Below are positions 1-8,389 of a stretch of 64,000 bases of DNA, in pieces. This stretch comes from Sneathia sanguinegens. GTDB lineage: Bacteria; Fusobacteriota; Fusobacteriia; Fusobacteriales; Leptotrichiaceae. Both the position numbers and the translations under genes were made by a program. The notes below the pieces were generated by a model. That model saw only the letters and a program-made list of their open reading frames with translations, had not been told where the DNA came from and did not search any database. Where the stretch lies: the NCBI RefSeq assembly GCF_001517935.1, contig NZ_LOQF01000001.1:1-64000 (forward strand), in the 5' to 3' direction. Position 1 is the stretch's first letter. Every line of letters starts with the position of its first letter.

Positions 1-52
1 TTTACTAAAGGATCTTTTTTACAACTACTATTTATTTCTAATTGTCTTATTA

Positions 53-165
53 AAACTTGGTGGCAAAGCTATAGGGGTACACCTAGCAACATACCGAACC
101 TAGAAGTTAAGCCTATATACGCCTAAAATACTCAGTAATGGGGAAGATTGGTAACTGCCAAGTTT
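53..165 (+). rRNA. rrf: 5S ribosomal RNA, copy 1
   Basis: This 113-nt sequence carries the conserved 5S core (ATACCGAACCTAGAAGTTAAG) and closes with a terminal helix AAACTTGG (53-60) pairing CCAAGTTT (158-165). Helix II/III pairing TATAGG (70-75) with CCTATA (112-117) is visible. The preceding 52 bases are probably the spacer after a 23S gene lying outside the window; I cannot identify a 23S end in them. A second, diverged 5S begins 6 nt downstream. Exact mature ends are inferred from the terminal helix. Confidence 0.93.
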
Positions 166-171
166 GTTTTG

Positions 172-284
172 AAATTTGGTGATTTGGCTACAGTGATACA
201 CCTAGTAACATACCGAACCTAGAAGTTAAGACTGTGTGCGTCGAAGATACTCAGAAATGGGGAAAATAGATGATTGCCAAATTT
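172..284 (+). rRNA. rrf: 5S ribosomal RNA, copy 2 (diverged)
   Basis: A second 5S of the same length (113 nt) follows copy 1 after 6 nt. The ATACCGAACCTAGAAGTTAAG core is identical, but many other positions differ, and several changes in paired regions are compensatory: C56-G162 becomes T175-A281, T72-A115 becomes C191-G234, and G75-C112 becomes T194-A231. The fold therefore looks preserved rather than decayed. It is followed by a run of ten T residues at 281-290, which could end the rRNA transcript together with the terminal helix. The annotated end is inferred from the terminal helix. Confidence 0.88.
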
Positions 285-305
285 TTTTTTAAGAAAGGGT
301 TGGGG

Positions 306-764
306 ATGAGAATGAAGTTAAGTGAGTATTTACATACTGAAAATATTAAGCTTGAACTAACAGCTAATAATAAGGAAGAAGCTTTGAGAGAATTAGCAGG
401 TCTTTTGAAAGATAAGGTAAATGATTTTGAAGGCTTTGTATCAGCAATACTAGCTCGTGAAAGTGCTGGGTCTACAGCAATGGAATATGGATTATGCATA
501 CCTCATGTTAGAACAAAATACGTAAATGAATTTGCAATTGCTGTTGGTACAAAAAAAGAAGGTATAGACTGTGATTCATTAGATAAAAAGAAATCTACTG
601 TATTCTTTTTGATAGCAAGTAATGATGAAACAAAATTATTACATTTAGATGCTTTAGTTAAGATTAGTAGATTATTAAAATCAGATGTAGAAACTGATTT
701 ACTTTGTAATACTAAATCAAAAGAAGGATTTATAGAATTAATAAAAAAAATGGAAGAAAAATGA
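306..764 (+). CDS. PTS EIIA domain protein (fructose/nitrogen-type)
   Basis: A 152-aa single-domain EIIA protein of the fructose/mannitol/PtsN group. The phospho-accepting histidine is H67 in the motif CIPHVRTKYV, matching the family pattern hydrophobic-PH. Such domains take phosphate from HPr and pass it to EIIB, or act as a regulator when, as here, no EIIB or EIIC is adjacent. A longer reading frame begins at 270 but would start inside the 5S gene, so I chose ATG 306, which has AAAGGG 6 nt upstream; ATG 312 is also possible. A strong terminator follows directly. The regulatory (PtsN-like) role is an inference from the isolated domain. Confidence 0.8.
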   Translation: MRMKLSEYLHTENIKLELTANNKEEALRELAGLLKDKVNDFEGFVSAILARESAGSTAMEYGLCIPHVRTKYVNEFAIAVGTKKEGIDCDSLDKKKSTVFFLIASNDETKLLHLDALVKISRLLKSDVETDLLCNTKSKEGFIELIKKMEEK

Positions 765-786
765 CAAAATATTTTGTCATTTTTTT
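761..786 (+). terminator. Intrinsic terminator after the EIIA gene
   Basis: A perfect 20-base palindrome, ATGACAAAATATTTTGTCAT (761-780), includes the EIIA stop codon and is followed by a T run. This separates the EIIA gene from dinB. Confidence 0.85.
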
Positions 787-801
787 GACATAAGGAGCTT
801 T

Positions 802-1836
802 ATGTTTTTACATTATGATATGGATTGCTTTTTTGCTTCAATTGAAATGAGAGATAGACCTGAATTAAAATCTAAAGCTTTGGTTGTAGGAGATCATGTA
901 GTTGCAACTTGTAACTATATTGCAAGAAAATATGGAATACATTCTGCAATGACGGTGAGTATGGCAAAAAAAATATTTCCTAAGATTTTAGTTATAACTC
1001 CTAGGAAAGAATATTATCTTTCTATTTCAAAAAAAATACAGGAAGTAATATGCAAAAAATTTAAAAAAGTAAAATTTTTATCCTGTGATGAAGGATATAT
1101 ACAGATTGATATTGATAAAAAAAATATATATGAATTTAGTTTAAAATTTCAAAAATTAATAGAGGATAAATTTAATTTGCCTGTTTCTATTGGCGTTGGA
1201 TACAATAGACTTGCTGCTAAAATTGCAAGTGAAGTTAATAAGCCAAATGGAATATATGCTATAACAAGCAAGGAAGAGTTTATTGATTATGTATATGATA
1301 AAAATGTTAAAATATTTCCAGGTATAGGAGAAAAGGCAAGAGAAGTATTATATAATTTGAACGTAAGCTATACAAAAGAACTTTATGCAATTTCAAAAGA
1401 AGATTTAAGAAAAGCCTTAGGCAAGGCAAGAGCAGATATGATTTATATGATGATAAGAGGAAATTCAGATGAGTATTTTGATATAGAAAAAATTGAAAAA
1501 TCTATAAGTAAAGAAAGAACTTTTTATCCAGCTTTAAAAAATTTTAATGAAATTTATAGAGAACTAGAAAGCCTAGTTGTGGAAATTAGGAGTGAAATTT
1601 TATCAAAGAATATTTATCCTTTAACATTAGTTATAAAGATAAGAAATGAAGAATTTGAAACTATTACAAAAAGTAAAACATTTTTTTCGCCAATTAATGA
1701 AAATAGTGATATACTATTACTAGCTAAAGAGTTATTAATTAATATATATAAAGGTGAAAATATTAGGCTTTTAGGTTTATCAATTAGTAATTTTACAAAG
1801 TGTAATTATGAGTATCTTAAATTATTTGGAGATTGA
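802..1836 (+). CDS. dinB: DNA polymerase IV (Y-family translesion polymerase)
   Basis: A 344-aa Y-family polymerase that extends damaged or mismatched primer ends. The metal-binding aspartates are seen in the N-terminal motif YDMDCFFASIE (D6, D8) and in SCDEGYIQID (D96, E97), the counterpart of the usual S-I-D-E-A-Y; the steric-gate region FFAS follows the first Asp pair. Helix-hairpin-helix thumb residues (FPGIGEKAREVLYNL, about 172-186) and a little-finger domain complete the family layout. RBS AAGGAG lies 5 nt before ATG 802. A 49-aa ORF begins 2 nt after the stop. The GY replacing AY after the catalytic Asp-Glu is slightly unusual, but both acidic residues remain. Confidence 0.95.
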   Translation: MFLHYDMDCFFASIEMRDRPELKSKALVVGDHVVATCNYIARKYGIHSAMTVSMAKKIFPKILVITPRKEYYLSISKKIQEVICKKFKKVKFLSCDEGYIQIDIDKKNIYEFSLKFQKLIEDKFNLPVSIGVGYNRLAAKIASEVNKPNGIYAITSKEEFIDYVYDKNVKIFPGIGEKAREVLYNLNVSYTKELYAISKEDLRKALGKARADMIYMMIRGNSDEYFDIEKIEKSISKERTFYPALKNFNEIYRELESLVVEIRSEILSKNIYPLTLVIKIRNEEFETITKSKTFFSPINENSDILLLAKELLINIYKGENIRLLGLSISNFTKCNYEYLKLFGD

Positions 1837-1837
1837 T

Positions 1838-1987
1838 ATGGATTATTATAAAAGATTGATAATAAAGATAATGGAAAGAAGTCTTGTTGGAAATGATGAT
1901 CATATTTTAAAAAAATTAAAGCAAGGTCGTGATTTGAATCAAGAAGAAATGAGATATTTAGAAGAATTATTAGATAATATATTATAG
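1838..1987 (+). CDS. Small hypothetical protein (49 aa)
   Basis: An ORF of 49 codons begins ATG GAT TAT TAT at 1838, 1 nt after the dinB stop, and ends at TAG 1985-1987, 10 nt before pepD. The product is charged and predicted helical (contains KKLKQGRDLNQEEMRYLEELL), with no signal peptide or membrane segment. Tight packing between dinB and pepD suggests translational coupling to dinB, but no separate strong RBS is visible. I do not recognise a family. It fills an otherwise empty 160-nt gap, which supports it being real. Confidence 0.6.
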   Translation: MDYYKRLIIKIMERSLVGNDDHILKKLKQGRDLNQEEMRYLEELLDNIL

Positions 1988-1997
1988 GGGAGGAACA

Positions 1998-3464
1998 ATG
2001 AATATAGAAAAATTATATCCACAAAGAGTATTTCACTATTTTTTAGAAATTTCAAAGATACCAAGAGGTTCTGGAAATGAAAAGCAAGTTAGTGATTATT
2101 TAGTATCATTTGCAAAAAAGCACAATTTATTTGTTTATCAAGATGAAAATAATAATATCTTAATTAGAAAAGAAGCAACAAAGGGTTATGAAAAATACAA
2201 ATCTATCTGTATTCAAGGGCATATGGACATGGTTTGTGAAAAAAACAAAGAAGTAGAATTTGATTTTGAAAAACAAGGGATAAATGTTTTAATTAAAGAT
2301 GGCTTTTTAACAGCAGATGGAACTACTTTGGGTGCAGATAATGGTATATCTATGGGAATGACTTTAGCAATATTAGAATCAGATACTATTCCTCATCCAA
2401 AATTAGAAGTATTAATTACTACAGATGAAGAAGTTAGCATGAAGGGTGCAACAAAATTTGATATATCAAAATTAGAATCAGATATTTTGGTTAATATAGA
2501 TAGTGAAGAATATGGTTCTATTTATGTAAGTAGTGCAGGTTGTTCAAGAGTTAGAACATTTTTAGAATTTGATGCTGAAGAAATTGTTTTAAAAGATAAT
2601 ATATACAACTTAGAAATTAAAGGTTTACAAGGTGGACATAGTGGAGCAGACATACATGAAAATCATGCAAATGCTATAAAAATATTGAATGAAATTTTAA
2701 GAAGAGTTTCAATAATGTGTGATGTAAATTATGTTAGTATAAATTGTGGAAGTAAAAATAATACTATACCTAGAGAAGGGCAAGTAACTTTTGTTGCAGA
2801 TGAAAATATTGATAAATTAAAGGAATATATAGATTTAGCAGTAGATTCATTGAATTATGAATACAAGGCAAGTGAAAGTGGTATGCAAGCTATACTTACT
2901 AAAGAAAATTATATGGCACAAAAACAATTTAGTAAAAAATCAACAGTTAAATTATTAAGATATTTGGAAGGATATTTAACAGGAGTTATTAGATTTTCAA
3001 AAGATATAGAAGGTTTGGTACAAACATCACTTAATTTGGGTATAATAACAACAATAGATGACGATAAAAAGAAATTTGTAACAGTTAATGCCTTAGTTAG
3101 AAGTGGAATTCTTTATGAACAAGAAGAATTATGTAAATATCTTGTAAATTATGGTGAAAAATATGATAGCAAGACTGTTATAGATGATAGTTGTAATCCT
3201 TGGGAATATAGAAAAGACTCAAAGATAAGAGACTATTTTGCAAGAATTTTTGAAGAACAAACAGGTAAAAAACCTAAGATAGCAGCTATACATGCTGGTC
3301 TTGAATGTGGAATTTTCTTTGAAAAAAATCCTAATTTAGATGTAATTTCTATAGGACCAGATATTAAAAATCCTCATACACCTGATGAAAGAATGAGTAT
3401 AGAAGCTGTAGGGCAAACTTATGAATATTTATTAAAAGCATTGAAGGATTATAACATTGATTAA
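1998..3464 (+). CDS. pepD: Aminoacyl-histidine dipeptidase (PepD, peptidase family M20C)
   Basis: A 488-aa cytosolic zinc dipeptidase that splits Xaa-His and other dipeptides. Family M20 metal and catalytic motifs are in order: IQGHMDMVCE (H75, D77), the GTTLGADNGISMGM block, LITTDEEVSMKGA (paired Glu), GLQGGHSGADIHENHANAIK in the dimerisation/lid domain, and IHAGLECGIF near the C terminus. Length matches the family. RBS GGGGAGG lies before ATG 1998. The gene overlaps the next start (TTG 3457) by 8 nt. It would feed amino acids from imported peptides, in line with the peptide transporters elsewhere in the window. Confidence 0.95.
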   Translation: MNIEKLYPQRVFHYFLEISKIPRGSGNEKQVSDYLVSFAKKHNLFVYQDENNNILIRKEATKGYEKYKSICIQGHMDMVCEKNKEVEFDFEKQGINVLIKDGFLTADGTTLGADNGISMGMTLAILESDTIPHPKLEVLITTDEEVSMKGATKFDISKLESDILVNIDSEEYGSIYVSSAGCSRVRTFLEFDAEEIVLKDNIYNLEIKGLQGGHSGADIHENHANAIKILNEILRRVSIMCDVNYVSINCGSKNNTIPREGQVTFVADENIDKLKEYIDLAVDSLNYEYKASESGMQAILTKENYMAQKQFSKKSTVKLLRYLEGYLTGVIRFSKDIEGLVQTSLNLGIITTIDDDKKKFVTVNALVRSGILYEQEELCKYLVNYGEKYDSKTVIDDSCNPWEYRKDSKIRDYFARIFEEQTGKKPKIAAIHAGLECGIFFEKNPNLDVISIGPDIKNPHTPDERMSIEAVGQTYEYLLKALKDYNID

Positions 3465-4536
3465 AATAGATGGTATTGTAGTAGTTGAAGGTAAAGATGA
3501 TAAAACAGCCCTAAGTAGAGTAATTGAACCAGAAAAAATATATATATTAAATGGAATGAGTGGAGCAAATCAAAAAAAAATTGACGATTTAAAAAGATTG
3601 GCAAAAAATAATAAAATATATATTTTAACAGATCCAGATTATGCTGGTAAAAAAATAAGGGAAAAGATAAATAAGAATATTCCAAATGCTATAAATATAT
3701 ATGCAAATAAATTTTTAGCAACAAAAAAGGATAATGTTGGAGTTGAAAATTTAAATGCAGATGATATTTTTGATTTATTTAAAAATATACATGAAGTTGA
3801 AAAGAATAAGAAAGATAAATTTACAATAACAGAATTAATGGATGCAGGACTATTAGTAGGTAATAATAGTAGAATTAAAAGAGAATTACTGGGAGATATT
3901 TTGGCTATAGGTTATTGTAATGGTAAAAAATTATTGAATTTATTAAACAGTCTTAATATATCAAGAAAAGATTTTGATGCTGCAGTTGAAATAGTAAATA
4001 AAATGTATAAATTTAAGGATAAAAATGCAGCAATATTTGGTAAGTTTTTTCCTGTACATAAGGGACATATTAAATTTATTAAATTAGTTGCAAGATATTG
4101 CAAAAATGTATATGTTTTTGTTTGTTCTGAAACAGAAAGAGATAAAAAATTAAATGAAAAATCAAAATTAGCTAATTTAACGATAAATGATAGAAAAAGA
4201 TTTGTTGAATTGGAAGTTAAGGGTTATAAGAATATAAAGGTATTAGAATTAAATGAAGATGGAATAGAGCCATATCCTAATGGCTGGGAAGCTTGGTCAA
4301 AAAGAGTTAATGAAAAAATAGAAAAAAATTCATTAAAGATAGATTGTATTTTTACAAATGAAGTTCAAGATCAAGAAAAGTATAATAAGTATTTTAATAT
4401 AAAAGCCTATTTATTAGATCCTAAAAGAGAAGATTATTCTATATCTTCTACAATGATTAGAAATGATCCAGAAAAATATATAGATTATTTTCCAGAAAGT
4501 GTAAAAAAGTGGTATTTTAAATTTAAGGAGAAATAA
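3457..4536 (+). CDS. Fused ribonuclease M5 / NadR-type NMN adenylyltransferase
   Basis: A 359-aa two-domain protein. Residues 1-178 are a whole RNase M5: Toprim motif VVVEGKDDK (E11) and LTDPDYAGKKIR (D59, D61), then the DUF4093 region (121-175, with GLLVGNNSRIKRELLGDILA and IGYCNGKKLLNLL). RNase M5 cuts precursor 5S rRNA in Bacillus. Residues 192-359 match the nicotinamide-mononucleotide adenylyltransferase domain of NadR: FGKFFPVHKGH (H201, H204), VCSETERD, EDGIEPYPNGWEAW, and ISSTMIR (329-335). The ribosylnicotinamide kinase domain and the N-terminal helix-turn-helix of enterobacterial NadR are absent. The start TTG 3457 is supported by GAAGGA 9 nt upstream and by alignment with the usual M5 N terminus; it overlaps pepD. 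The reading frame is open throughout, so this is not a frameshift joining two genes. Confidence 0.88.
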   Translation: MIKIDGIVVVEGKDDKTALSRVIEPEKIYILNGMSGANQKKIDDLKRLAKNNKIYILTDPDYAGKKIREKINKNIPNAINIYANKFLATKKDNVGVENLNADDIFDLFKNIHEVEKNKKDKFTITELMDAGLLVGNNSRIKRELLGDILAIGYCNGKKLLNLLNSLNISRKDFDAAVEIVNKMYKFKDKNAAIFGKFFPVHKGHIKFIKLVARYCKNVYVFVCSETERDKKLNEKSKLANLTINDRKRFVELEVKGYKNIKVLELNEDGIEPYPNGWEAWSKRVNEKIEKNSLKIDCIFTNEVQDQEKYNKYFNIKAYLLDPKREDYSISSTMIRNDPEKYIDYFPESVKKWYFKFKEK

Positions 4537-4537
4537 A

Positions 4538-6334
4538 ATGAAATTGAAAGTAATGGCAAGTTTAGTTATGCTATCAAGTATTATTGCTTATTCAGAAACT
4601 ATTTCTGAAATACAAGGTACAACTCATACCTCACCTTATAATAATAAAGAAGTAACAAAGGTAAAAGGTGTAGTTACAGCTATAGTTGGTAAAGGTTTTT
4701 ATATGCAAAGTTTAAAAGCTGATAATAATCAAACAACTTCTGAAGGTATTTATGTAGAAACTAAGGGAGAATTGCCTAATAAGGGTGATTATGTAAGTGT
4801 TGATGGGCTTGTAAAAGAAATTCAATTTGGAAGACCTAATCCTTCAGATTTAACAGTTACAAGTATACAAGCTAGTAATCTACAACTTATATCTAAAAAT
4901 CATAAAGTAAAAGCTACAGTAATTGATCCACATAAAATACCTAAAAAAGTATATATAGGTAAATTTAATGAAAAGTTGAATATAAAGAAAAATGCGATGG
5001 ATTATTATGAATCTCTTGAATCAATGTTAGTTAAAGTTAATAAACCTATGGTTACAGGTGTATCAGAAGATCATGGAGAAATAAGCGTAGTACCAGAATA
5101 TGGTAAATATGTAACAAATAAAACTAATAATGGTGGAATAAGATATACATATGATAATGAACAAACTCAAAGAGTGTTAGTTCAAGATAAATTATTCAAA
5201 ATAACAGAAGGACCTAGATATGATGGTAGATATAAAGATCCAAGTTTTACACCTAATCCAGGAGATGTATTTACAGCTCCAATAGAAGGAATATTAACAT
5301 ATAATTATTCAAATTATAAGCTAATAAATACAAATGAATTGCCTAAATTAAAGGATATGGGCTTCAAAAGAGATAAAAATAAATTTAATTATGATAAAAA
5401 TAAATTAAATGTAGTTTCATATAATATAGAAAATTTCACTATAGCAGATGGTGGTGAAAAAAGAGTTGAAATTTTAGCAAAACAAGTTAGAGATTATCTT
5501 AAAACTCCAGATATCATAGGTCTAGCAGAAGTTGGAGATGACGATGGAGGTAATGTAAAAGATAGAACTGTAGTATCTTCTGAAAAAACTTTAACTGCTA
5601 TAGTAAATGAAATAAAGAAAGTTACTGGAGTAGAATATAAATATATGGTTATAAATCCAGAAGATGGAAAAGATGGTGGTTGGCCAGAAATGCATATTAG
5701 AAATGCAATATTATACAGAACTGACAAATTAGAAGCACCATATATTAATCAAGGAAATGCAATAGTAGATACAGATATACAAAATGGTAAATTAACATAT
5801 AATCCAGGTAGATTAGGAAATGGTAAAGATTTCTTCAAAGATGTTAGAAAATCTCTTGTTGCACATCTTCAATTAAAAAATAGTAAAAAAGATGTATTTG
5901 TTGTAGTAAATCATTTAAAATCTAAGAGATTTGATGATAAAATTTATTCAAAGAATCAACCAGTAAAAAGAGCATCTGAAAATTTAAGAATACCTGAAGG
6001 GGAATATATAGGAGCATTTTTAAAGAAAATTAATAAACAAAAACCAAATGCAATAATTTTGTCAATGGGAGACATGAATGACTTTGAATTTTCACCAACT
6101 TTAAAGGCAATGAAAACTGATGTGATGGTTAGTGCTGTAGAACAATTACCAAAGAATCAAAGACATACATATATATATCAAGGTAATGCACAAGTATTAG
6201 ATAATTTATTGGTTAATAATAAATATGCTAAAAAAATGAAAGTAGATATTTTAAATATAAACTCAGAATCAACAAAGGCACAAGGATATTTCAGTGATCA
6301 TGATCCAATATTTATACAAATAGATGTTAAATAA
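4538..6334 (+). CDS. Secreted endonuclease/exonuclease/phosphatase-family nuclease (ExeM/NucH-like)
   Basis: A 598-aa exported protein. Residues 1-19 form a signal peptide (MKLKVMASLVMLSSIIAYSE). Residues 35-120 look like the OB-fold seen in extracellular nucleases (VKGVVTAIVGKGFYMQS). The catalytic EEP domain occupies about 290-598: VVSYNIENF, LAEVGDDDGG (metal-binding Glu), VNHLKSKRFDD (His), SMGDMNDFEFSP (Asp/Asn), DNLLVNN, and FSDHDPIFIQI (catalytic Asp-His pair). All key residues are present. It would degrade extracellular DNA for nucleotide supply or biofilm turnover. ATG 4538 directly follows the previous stop with GGAGAA upstream. Substrate is inferred from family. Confidence 0.87.
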   Translation: MKLKVMASLVMLSSIIAYSETISEIQGTTHTSPYNNKEVTKVKGVVTAIVGKGFYMQSLKADNNQTTSEGIYVETKGELPNKGDYVSVDGLVKEIQFGRPNPSDLTVTSIQASNLQLISKNHKVKATVIDPHKIPKKVYIGKFNEKLNIKKNAMDYYESLESMLVKVNKPMVTGVSEDHGEISVVPEYGKYVTNKTNNGGIRYTYDNEQTQRVLVQDKLFKITEGPRYDGRYKDPSFTPNPGDVFTAPIEGILTYNYSNYKLINTNELPKLKDMGFKRDKNKFNYDKNKLNVVSYNIENFTIADGGEKRVEILAKQVRDYLKTPDIIGLAEVGDDDGGNVKDRTVVSSEKTLTAIVNEIKKVTGVEYKYMVINPEDGKDGGWPEMHIRNAILYRTDKLEAPYINQGNAIVDTDIQNGKLTYNPGRLGNGKDFFKDVRKSLVAHLQLKNSKKDVFVVVNHLKSKRFDDKIYSKNQPVKRASENLRIPEGEYIGAFLKKINKQKPNAIILSMGDMNDFEFSPTLKAMKTDVMVSAVEQLPKNQRHTYIYQGNAQVLDNLLVNNKYAKKMKVDILNINSESTKAQGYFSDHDPIFIQIDVK

Positions 6335-6342
6335 AAAAAAAG

Positions 6343-6372
6343 AAAAACTAGAATTAAATTTCTAGTTTTTTT
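6343..6372. terminator. Shared terminator between convergent genes
   Basis: Stem AAAAACTAGAA (6343-6353) pairs with TTCTAGTTTTT (6360-6370) and is flanked by A-rich and T-rich tracts, so it can end transcription from both the nuclease gene and the minus-strand AEC operon. Confidence 0.8.
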
Positions 6373-7367
6373 TATACTAAATATAGACTATGTGTATAAT
6401 TTAAAATGACTAACCAAAATATCATCATAATAATAGAAATAAAGGTTCCTATTAAAGAAATATTAGAAGCTAGTAAAGCTTCATTATCATATTTAATTGC
6501 ATAAGAAACAGCAACAGTAGCTGGAGGAGTTGTAAGCATTATTATTATTGCAACAACAGCTTCATATTTAAAAATAATACCAAAGTAATTAAATAAAATT
6601 AATATTACTAAGAAAATAGCTGGAATTATAATTAAACGGAAAACGCAATATATAATAGTCATTTTTTCCTTTAAAGCTTCCTTTAAGGGTACGGTTGCTA
6701 ATGTCATTCCTATAGCTAAAAAGGCTAAAGGAGATGATGTTTCAGCTAAACATTTTAGTACAAAAAATATTGGCTTTGCACTTCTATCTATTCTCAATAT
6801 TGGAAAAGTATTTTGGAATATCCAACAGAATAGACCTAAAAAAGTAGCTATAATAATAGGATTTACTATAATTTTTTTTATATTTTTTCTTTCAAATTTT
6901 ATACCACTCATCATAACTAAACCAAATGTATATAAAAAGACTCTATAACCTATATTGAATATATTAGCATATAAAGTACCAGTAGAACCTATAATTCCAT
7001 CAATTATTGGAATAGCAAAAAAAGTTGTAGAACCAAAAGCAGTAAACACTATTAAGGCTTTTTTTAATTTACCCGAATATTTATAATAAAAGACATAGCC
7101 TAATAAAATTAACAAAACATATGCTATAAAGCTAAAAATTAAGACATTTATTCCTGTTGTAAATGTTTCTTTTTTTATATCTTGCATAAAGGCAGTGAAG
7201 GCTAATGCAGGTAGTGTAGCACTAAGTGATACACTACTAATTGCATGAGCACAATTATCTGGAACTAAGTTCTCTTTTAAAAGAAAATAACCCAGAAGTA
7301 TTATAAATATGCTACAAAAAATTGCGGATAAAAAACTGGTATTTAATATTATATTCAACTGATTCAT
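6372..7367 (-). CDS. AEC (auxin efflux carrier) family transporter, copy 1
   Basis: A 331-aa membrane protein with about ten hydrophobic segments. It shows AEC-family features: a first half with PALAFTAF in a crossing region and a second half with [13 protein letters not shown] and [12 protein letters not shown]. Bacterial members carry malate, lactate or other small organic anions, or amino acids. It lies 13 nt downstream of the 2-hydroxyacid dehydrogenase and is paralogous, at the same length, to the carrier upstream of that gene. RBS AAAGAGG precedes the ATG. Transport of the dehydrogenase substrate or product is an inference from the operon. Confidence 0.88.
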   Translation of the reverse strand: MNQLNIILNTSFLSAIFCSIFIILLGYFLLKENLVPDNCAHAISSVSLSATLPALAFTAFMQDIKKETFTTGINVLIFSFIAYVLLILLGYVFYYKYSGKLKKALIVFTAFGSTTFFAIPIIDGIIGSTGTLYANIFNIGYRVFLYTFGLVMMSGIKFERKNIKKIIVNPIIIATFLGLFCWIFQNTFPILRIDRSAKPIFFVLKCLAETSSPLAFLAIGMTLATVPLKEALKEKMTIIYCVFRLIIIPAIFLVILILFNYFGIIFKYEAVVAIIIMLTTPPATVAVSYAIKYDNEALLASNISLIGTFISIIMMIFWLVILNYTHSLYLV

Positions 7368-7380
7368 AGAGCCTCTTTCC

Positions 7381-8376
7381 TTATTTTATATTATTTTTAC
7401 ACTTGTCTGTTGTAATATATTCTTGTAAATTTTCAAAACTTGTTTCTATCATATTAGTAACAGCTTCATCAGTGTATGAACCTATATGTGGTGATAATAG
7501 AACCTTAGGATAAAGTTCAACTAGAGCTTCAAAGTCTTCATTTTCTATTGTAGAATTTGATAAATCTTTGAAGAAAATTCCAGCTTCTTTATCAACTGTA
7601 TCAAGACCAGCTCCAGCAAGATGACCAGACTTAATTGCAGCTATTAATGCCTTAGTGTCTACAACTTCTCCACGACCAGTATTAATTAATATAGAATTAG
7701 GTTTCATTTTTTCAATGAAGTCCTTATTAACAACTTTACCTTGTTCTTTGATAAAAGGAATATGTAAAGAAATTATATCACTTTTTTGTATAAGTTCTTC
7801 CATGCTAACTTGTGTTAAAATATCATCAACATTTTCTTTTTTCATTATGTCATAACCAAGTACAGTTGCTCCTAAACCTTTAAATAATTTTGCTGCTGTG
7901 AAACCTATTTTACCTAAACCAATTACACCTACTGTACATTTTCTAATTTCTCTTGAGAACATATTAGCTGTACAACGGAAATCTTTTTTAGAAGTTTGAC
8001 TTGTAGTTAATGCCATATTTCTAAGTAACATCATAGCATGAGTTATTGCTAATTCAGCTATAGCATTAGGTGAATAAAAAGGTACATATGCTAATTTGAA
8101 ACCTAAGCTCTTTGCATAAGCAATATCTATATGATTAACACCAACAGTTCTTGTTAAAACATATTTAACACCTAATTTTTTATAAATATCAAGATTTTCT
8201 TTGTTAGCAAAGCAATTACCACGAAGAATAACAGCATCAAAACCTTTAGCTAATTCAGCAGTTTCTTTACTATTTAAATATTCAGGTATTAAACTTAATT
8301 CAAAATTAAATCTTTCATTTATTTTTTTAAAGAATTTTTTTTCAACATCTCTAACACCGTAACATAATACTTTCAT
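7381..8376 (-). CDS. ldhA: D-lactate dehydrogenase-type D-2-hydroxyacid dehydrogenase
   Basis: A 331-aa NAD-dependent D-2-hydroxyacid dehydrogenase, most like fermentative D-lactate dehydrogenase, reducing pyruvate to D-lactate. The Rossmann motif [17 protein letters not shown] with the NAD-ribose Asp in GYD, the substrate Arg in [10 protein letters not shown], and the catalytic His in [11 protein letters not shown] are visible, as is [11 protein letters not shown]. Length matches the family. It sits between two AEC carriers, with gaps of 13 nt on each side, on one minus-strand transcript. Other 2-ketoacid substrates cannot be excluded. Confidence 0.88.
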   Translation of the reverse strand: MKVLCYGVRDVEKKFFKKINERFNFELSLIPEYLNSKETAELAKGFDAVILRGNCFANKENLDIYKKLGVKYVLTRTVGVNHIDIAYAKSLGFKLAYVPFYSPNAIAELAITHAMMLLRNMALTTSQTSKKDFRCTANMFSREIRKCTVGVIGLGKIGFTAAKLFKGLGATVLGYDIMKKENVDDILTQVSMEELIQKSDIISLHIPFIKEQGKVVNKDFIEKMKPNSILINTGRGEVVDTKALIAAIKSGHLAGAGLDTVDKEAGIFFKDLSNSTIENEDFEALVELYPKVLLSPHIGSYTDEAVTNMIETSFENLQEYITTDKCKNNIK

Positions 8377-8389
8377 TTTTTCCTCTTTT

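Noticed and set aside
1-52. 3' end of 23S rRNA
   Set aside because: I could not match these bases to the 23S terminus with confidence; they are more likely spacer.
270-305. In-frame extension of the EIIA gene to ATG 270
   Set aside because: It would begin within the second 5S rRNA gene and lacks an RBS; ATG 306 has AAAGGG.
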